From: Calcarisporiella thermophila CBS 279.70
Taxonomy: Eukaryota > Calcarisporiellomycota
Reading direction: 5' to 3'
DNA length: 64,000 nucleotides
NCBI RefSeq assembly: GCF_041956535.1
Contig: NW_027192233.1
Location: forward strand, 1 to 64,000
Shown: positions 58,854 to 64,000 of the stretch, in pieces
Layout of the letters: each line of letters begins with the position of its first letter
How positions within the stretch are numbered: the first letter of the stretch is position 1
Notes under the pieces: generated by a model
Database searches by the model: none
What the model saw: only the letters and a program-made list of their open reading frames with translations
What the model was told of the DNA's origin: nothing
Program-made: the position numbers and the translations under genes

Positions 58854-61094
58854 TCACCCCCGTAATCGTGCCTTCTTCCGCTCCTTCTGCGCCCTCGAGC
58901 TAACATCGGCAGAGAAAGAGGAAGAAACCGGGTGGGCAGGGGCAAGGTATTGAGCTATTCCTCGAAGGCCAAACAGACGCTGCATTCTCTGAAAAGTCGA
59001 TATTTTCGTGGCCTCTTGTTGGCTATTGTTGGTAGTCGCCACAAAGGATAGGCGATTAAGCTTGTTTCGATGTGGGTTGGACCGGAGGCTTGGAGGAGAG
59101 AGCGAGGCCCTCACGGTGGGAACTTCCCGTTGCTCTGGCATGATGTCAGCTTGGAATCGGAGAGGTGTATTCCATCGGAGCGAGTGGTCATCTTCCCGTT
59201 GATTTGCTCTTGAGAGAGGCGGAGGTTGTCGCGCGAACATAACGTTGTCACTTCTTCTAATAAGTTCGGGTGCTGAGTCTGAGGATGCCAAGTTGGAAGA
59301 ATAGGGCTCCAATAAGGGGTGTATGACAGGTAAAGTTTGTTCAGAAGAGGTGAGCCCGTCGTGTAAAGGACTTTTCTCAATGATTGATGACGCGGTCGAA
59401 GATGGGTCCTGCAGTTCGCTCTCTGTGATTTCTTCAGAAGCAGTAGAGGGGGTGGGAATAGGTTCGAGCGCAGTCCTTTTCATTGCTTCCTTTGCCTTCT
59501 TCTTTTCATTCGATTCAGGGATCGCCTTCGCCGCTCCACGCCTGTACCTTACATATTCTCTTCTCTCCCTCATCACCCAAGACCTCCCATTCTTTCCGTG
59601 TTGAGAGGATTCTTTGCGGTCTATTTTTGATATCTCGCAGGGCGCTATGGTTCTTCGTCGTCCCCAGCGCAATCCTTTTGTGTCACGTTTCTCCACGCCT
59701 TTCCCTTTGACTGCGCTGCCTTCAAAGTCATCATTGGGAATGCTTTCGTCCTTCTGCTGCCATTCTTTCCCATTATTATGATGGGTATCAACAATAACTA
59801 CTTGTAATAGGTCATCTTGGTCATAGAGCGGCCGAATGATGGGGAGACTCTTGCTCCGAGCTACAGGTCTGTTCTGGGGACGTATTCCTTTATTCCGTGG
59901 GGAACTTCTCTTTGGGCTTGATGGTTTCTCGCCCTTCGGCGCCTTCTCGGTAAATATGCTAGGGGTATCATTTTGGGACGGGATCTGTTTGAGCTCCTCC
60001 TCAACGCCTTTAGAGGAGTTCGCTGAGATTTGCTTGTTAAATGCGTGTATAGGCAAGGGAGGCGGGGGTCCAAGCGCCGCCATTGTGGTATACTGTGGGA
60101 TAGAGAACTTTGACTGGTGTTCTATCAAGAAAGAGATCACGCGCTGGGAAAGTCGGTATTCTGTGGGAGCTAGCATTGGAGGTGCAAGAATCCCCGGCGC
60201 AAATACAGATGCCAGATTATTTGCATCCATGCGGTTCCACCGGCTATTGACGGCAAAGACGGAGAGAAGATCCAATAAATAGAGCAAAAGGTACTGGTGC
60301 GGTAGTGGTATTTGCTCGATGAGCGACTGAAAGGCTAGCACACGGCCCTCTTCTGACATCTCTTTACCTAGTTCAGAGGCAAACAACAGAAGAGGTTATC
60401 TCCTTTGAATAAAGCTCAAATGCAATGAAAAGCATATCTAACCCATCACAGAGAGAAAAGAGGAATAAAAGTTATGAGGTATAATAGGTACTGGCAAATA
60501 GTTGATAAATCGCCTCAAGATATTCGCCGCGTCATGCACACTGTATCCCCGCCAATTCAAGTCGGAGCCGTAGGTGGGAGGAGTATCAAAAATGTCCTGC
60601 AAACAGCCAACTCGTTTAGCAGACCCGGATATACGGAATATACCTTCAACGAATACCGCTTTATAAAGAAAAAAAAAGGAAAAAACTTCGTCAGCCCTAA
60701 CGCAATGTTGTCGATTGTGCCAAGAACTACCTTGGGACTTTAGAAATGATCCACATTTGGCCACTATGATGGGTATATAGCCATAGCACTGCTCGTTACC
60801 ATCCACATAACTGATTGGAACGCAAGCATAGGCGGCCAATGTCATAAGCGGAACTCCAAATAGATATCCCGCTGCAGAGTGTCCAGAGCATGAAATCAAT
60901 CAAAACAATGTCATAATAATTCGTTAATGTGAGCCATTCATCAATTTCGTTGAATTATGAATTTAACTACATTTCTTTATCATGAGCCCCGAATCAAATA
61001 CATTACTTGGGGTCGCATGGGTAGGGGATGGCGGAACATCCATGTTTGACCGCGAACGGCGCCAGAACTTCCACTTTGCCGTGGATTTTGACAT
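58854..61094 (-). CDS. RhoGAP protein, SAC7/BAG7-type
   Basis: Four exons on the minus strand (61094-61007, 60871-60731, 60658-60443, 60367-58854) close in phase to 652 residues. After a basic N terminus (KWKFWRRSRS) the RhoGAP domain reads YLFGVPLMTLAAYACVPISY, YGYIPIIVAKCGSFLKSQG, EGIFRISGSAKR (arginine finger), TPPTYGSDLNWRGYSVHDAA, LRRFINYLPVPIIP and NRMDANNLASVFAPGIL. This matches fungal SAC7/BAG7 proteins, which turn off Rho1 in cell-wall and actin control. The ~400-residue C-terminal region is unstructured, with Pro/Ser/Arg-rich and basic stretches. The stop at 58854 lies close to a strong hairpin. The first intron (135 bp) is longer than its neighbours. Confidence 0.9.
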
Positions 61095-61890
61095 AATTAG
61101 AGTGAAGAGTGGGAGAAAGGAGACAACGGTTCAAAAGAGATTCTCTTCAATGGTACCCAATTCCACCAGAGAACAGAGCATACATAGTTTGTTGTTCATA
61201 AAATGGCTAATCCCTTTGATGTTTTTTTTTACCTGCTTTCCTTTTTTCAAAGAAAACTTGAGCAATAGGACTTTCTAATTCAGGCCTGAGTTTTGTTTGC
61301 CCTCAGGTGGCTGTCATTATTTTAAATTTAGTCTATGGCTCTCAATCTGACACTCTCGCAATAGCCTGGCGCGGATAGTCTGTGCATGTCCAAAAGCCAC
61401 GTAGGTTTTCTAATCATCACCTTTTTTTCCTTTTCATATCTCTAATTGAGAAATCTTGTGGTATACCAAGCCCTGTGAATTAATAATAAAAGATCGCTTT
61501 TTTTGGGAGGATTGTATTACTATACTGAATGACCGTTCAAGTATCGATCTATTGAGAATATAGTGGATTGAAAGTCGAGTAATCATTCAACCACCGTAAA
61601 ATTTTGGATGCACCGTTTATAAGTTATTATTTTCTTTTGTAATCCTATGTAGCGCGTCTATATTGCATTCATATATTTATCCTTTTGCATTGAGCGCTAC
61701 GGGCTAAGTGTTATCCGATTTTTGTATAGTTGCCTATCCAGCGAGACCAATCACCGGATACTTGGACCAATACGTCACTCTTTTTTTTTTCCAACATCCG
61801 ATTGTATTTACTGTTCTGTTTTGTTCATCCTCCTTGAGTAACTTTTTCTTCTTGTCAATTATCGTCGGGTGGGGATCGTACAATAAAACA
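61095..61890. other. Divergent intergenic, RhoGAP / IDH2
   Basis: 796 bp between opposed starts; holds both promoters. No further gene is seen. Confidence 0.45.
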
Positions 61891-63189
61891 ATGTTCCTTA
61901 CCAGGTCTACTGTTGCGCTTCGCTCTCTTAGCATCAAGGTATACCGTTTTCAGTGGAGCACGATGCAAAGCAAGCTATTAATGAATTCTATTTTGTAATG
62001 TGTATCTAGGCGACTGCCGCTCGTGCATTTTCATCAGCTACCGATGCCTTCCCCACTACCCGCGAAAACCTTACTGAAGCTTTCAAAGGAACCAAAAATG
62101 CCGACGTAATTAGATTTTATTATCCACCTTATTCTTTACACCTAAATTAATGAATTCGATTATGAATTTTTTTTTCTGGGTTAACAGGGTAATTACACAG
62201 TGACTCTAATTCCTGGTGATGGCATTGGACCTGAGATCTCCAAGTCCGTGGTCCAGATTTTCAAGGAAGCTAAAGCGCCTATTGAATGGGAGCCTGTCGA
62301 TGTTACCCCCGTTATCAAGAACGGAAAGACTGCAATCCCGGACGAGGCTATTGAATCCGTCCGCAAAAACACCGTCGCCTTGAAGGGTCCCCTCGCTACT
62401 CCAATTGGCAAGGGTCATGTCTCTCTAAATCTGACTCTACGTCGCACCTTCAACCTGTATGCTAATGTGCGCCCTTGCAAATCGATTGTTGGATACAAAA
62501 CCCTCTACGATAATGTCGACACAGTTCTTATCCGCGAAAACACTGAGGGCGAATACTCCGGTATTGAACACGAGGTGGTCAATGGTGTCGTCCAGTCCAT
62601 CAAATTGATCACAAGGGAAGCTTCGGAGCGCGTGGCTCGTTACGCATTCACCTATGCAAGCGAAGTTGGACGTGAACGCGTCACAGCCGTACACAAGGCC
62701 AACATCATGAAGATGTCCGATGGTATGTTCCTTGACGCCTGCGAGCGTGTTTCTCGAGACTTCCCTGGTATCCAATTCGATGAGGTGCTTCTCGACCGTG
62801 CTTGCCTGCACATCACCCAGGATCCCTCTCTATACAAGGACACCGTCATGGTAATGCCCAACTTGTATGGTGATATCTTGTCAGACATGTGCGCCGGTCT
62901 TATTGGCGGTTTAGGGTTGACCCCATCCGGAAACATCGGCCGCGACGCTTCGATCTTCGAGGCTGTCCACGGCACTGCCCCCGATATTGCCGGCCAGGAC
63001 AAGGCGAACCCGACTGCTCTCCTTCTCTCCGCCATCATGATGTTGCGTCACATGCGCCTGACGGACTATGCTGAGCGAATCGAGCGTGCTGTGCTCAAGA
63101 CCATTGCCGACGGTAAGGTGCTCACTGGAGATCTTGGTGGTCGGTCGACCAACACGGAGTTCACCAAGGAGATTATTCGCAATCTCTAA
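61891..63189 (+). CDS. IDH2: NAD-dependent isocitrate dehydrogenase subunit 2, mitochondrial
   Basis: Exons 61891-61938, 62010-62105 and 62188-63189 encode 381 residues. The first two exons give a mitochondrial presequence ([16 protein letters not shown], then ATAARAFSS). The mature enzyme shows [80 protein letters not shown] and [21 protein letters not shown]. The intact SLNLTLRR substrate loop and GEYSG motif match the catalytic subunit (yeast IDH2) rather than the regulatory IDH1. It oxidises isocitrate to 2-oxoglutarate in the citric acid cycle. Codon use is biased to C-ending codons, fitting high expression. Confidence 0.97.
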
Positions 63190-63594
63190 GCCGTTTTTAT
63201 CTATTGTTTTAAAAATATTTATCCCTTATTCCCATTTCTCCTCCATCCCTCGTACTTTGCCATCCTCCCCTAATCTTCCTAGGGATTGAATTACAAGTTT
63301 CTATAGACCTTTCTTGCCTCCCTCTATTTATACACAAAAATGAAATCCTTCCTAGACGAGGTTACCAAATACAATACACTCTTTGCTATTTATCGGCAGT
63401 TTTTTGAAAAACGAGTACTGGTATTGTATATGATACTATATAAATAGACGGGGAAAATATAGATAAGAAGAAACGCAAGAGTAAAGACAAAGAATGGAGG
63501 AAAGAGGGGGAAATTGTTTGGAGAAGAAGCAGTATTAGGTGTATGGAAGAATAGCAATGTTCATCTATTAAATAACTTGCTGAATAATATTTGC
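63190..63594. other. Convergent 3' spacer
   Basis: 405 bp between IDH2 and the next minus-strand gene. No gene is seen. Confidence 0.5.
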
Positions 63595-64000
63595 TCAATC
63601 ATTTCTTGGAATTGGCTTGGAGATATCTATAGCCGAATACTTTGGCGGTAGATCGGCCACTTCCACTGAAGGGGCAGATGGGGTCGGTCCAGGCTCAGAG
63701 ACTATGTTAGGTGGAGCAACGGAGAAGTGTGGGGGGTAAGCCGTCGTGGGAGCAAAAGTTGTTAGCGTGGGCGAAGAGTACACCAGCTTGACGGTCAGAT
63801 TTTTTCGCTTCTTTTCCTTTGAACTAGGAGGACCTGATCCAGATCGTTCCATACACCAGGAGATCTGGTGTTTGGGGGTGTCCTCCTGATTAAAACGTTT
63901 GAGTAGCAATAGAAGGGCCGGAATAAACTTCGAAAATAAAATGTAGAATTAGCATAAGAAACTCACCGAAAACATAATGATCTCTACCTGATGCTCATAT
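63595..64000 (-). CDS. Partial gene: membrane-associated protein tail with PPKY motif
   Basis: The gene enters from the right end of the window. The last exon is 63927-63595 (111 codons with stop). It joins in phase across a very short 39-bp GT-AG intron (63928-63966) to an exon ending ...MFS. The junction makes a hydrophobic run IIMFSFIPALLLLLK, probably the end of a transmembrane helix. The tail is Pro/Ser/Thr-rich, with a basic KEKKRKN patch and LPPKYSAID near the end; PPKY is a PY motif of the kind bound by WW-domain (NEDD4/Rsp5-type) ubiquitin ligases. The bulk of the protein lies outside the window, so no family can be given. Confidence 0.6.

Overview
This is nuclear DNA of a fungus. 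Short spliceosomal introns (mostly 59-113 bp, GT-AG, one GC-AG) interrupt ordinary fungal housekeeping genes. The P450-reductase fusion, secreted class 3 lipase, DUF4360 protein and mucin-like membrane protein together suggest an early-diverging, perhaps entomophthoralean (Zoopagomycota), lineage. That placement is inference, not proof. Exon models were built by hand from reading frame, splice sites and family similarity. Reading-frame phase closes exactly in every complete multi-exon model given.

The window has two halves. Positions 1 to about 34 kb are gene-poor, AT-rich and full of mobile DNA: a LINE reverse transcriptase relic (78-1415), a retroposed element with a 15-bp target duplication (2182-3164), two elements with long terminal inverted repeats (5829-6928; 15126-16150), and two decayed Tc1/mariner copies (9508-9765; 32215-33156). 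The few intact genes there mostly encode secreted or metabolic proteins: a cysteine-rich glycoprotein of unknown function (4694-5614), a class 3 lipase (8157-9370), a deaminase-fold protein with a signal peptide (17122-17748), a self-sufficient CYP505-type P450 with an unusual N-terminal extension (19564-23372), an unknown 192-residue protein (25239-25817) and a DUF4360 secreted protein (27883-28922).

A tRNA-Phe(GAA) gene at 34053-34125 lies near the border with the second half. From 34.6 kb the DNA is compact and conserved: cytosolic tryptophanyl-tRNA synthetase, mitochondrial ribosomal uS10, elongin B-like protein, complex I NDUFA8, a RING-CH membrane ubiquitin ligase, TEL2, a type I membrane protein, RRP36, a Ran1-like kinase, VPS28, a mucin-like membrane protein, a VAP/MSP-domain membrane protein, a SAC7/BAG7-type RhoGAP and NAD-isocitrate dehydrogenase subunit 2. 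A partial gene runs off the right end. Between 34.6 and 47.2 kb genes are mainly divergent or convergent neighbours, with three start-to-start gaps of only 128-220 bp that must hold shared promoters.

The genes do not form one pathway. The right half holds core functions: translation, respiration, ubiquitin, checkpoint and PIKK assembly, ribosome biogenesis, ESCRT and Rho signalling. The left half looks like an accessory, transposon-rich compartment carrying secreted and detoxification functions. Two assembly gaps (N runs at 2248-2549 and 15321-15997) each lie inside a mobile element.
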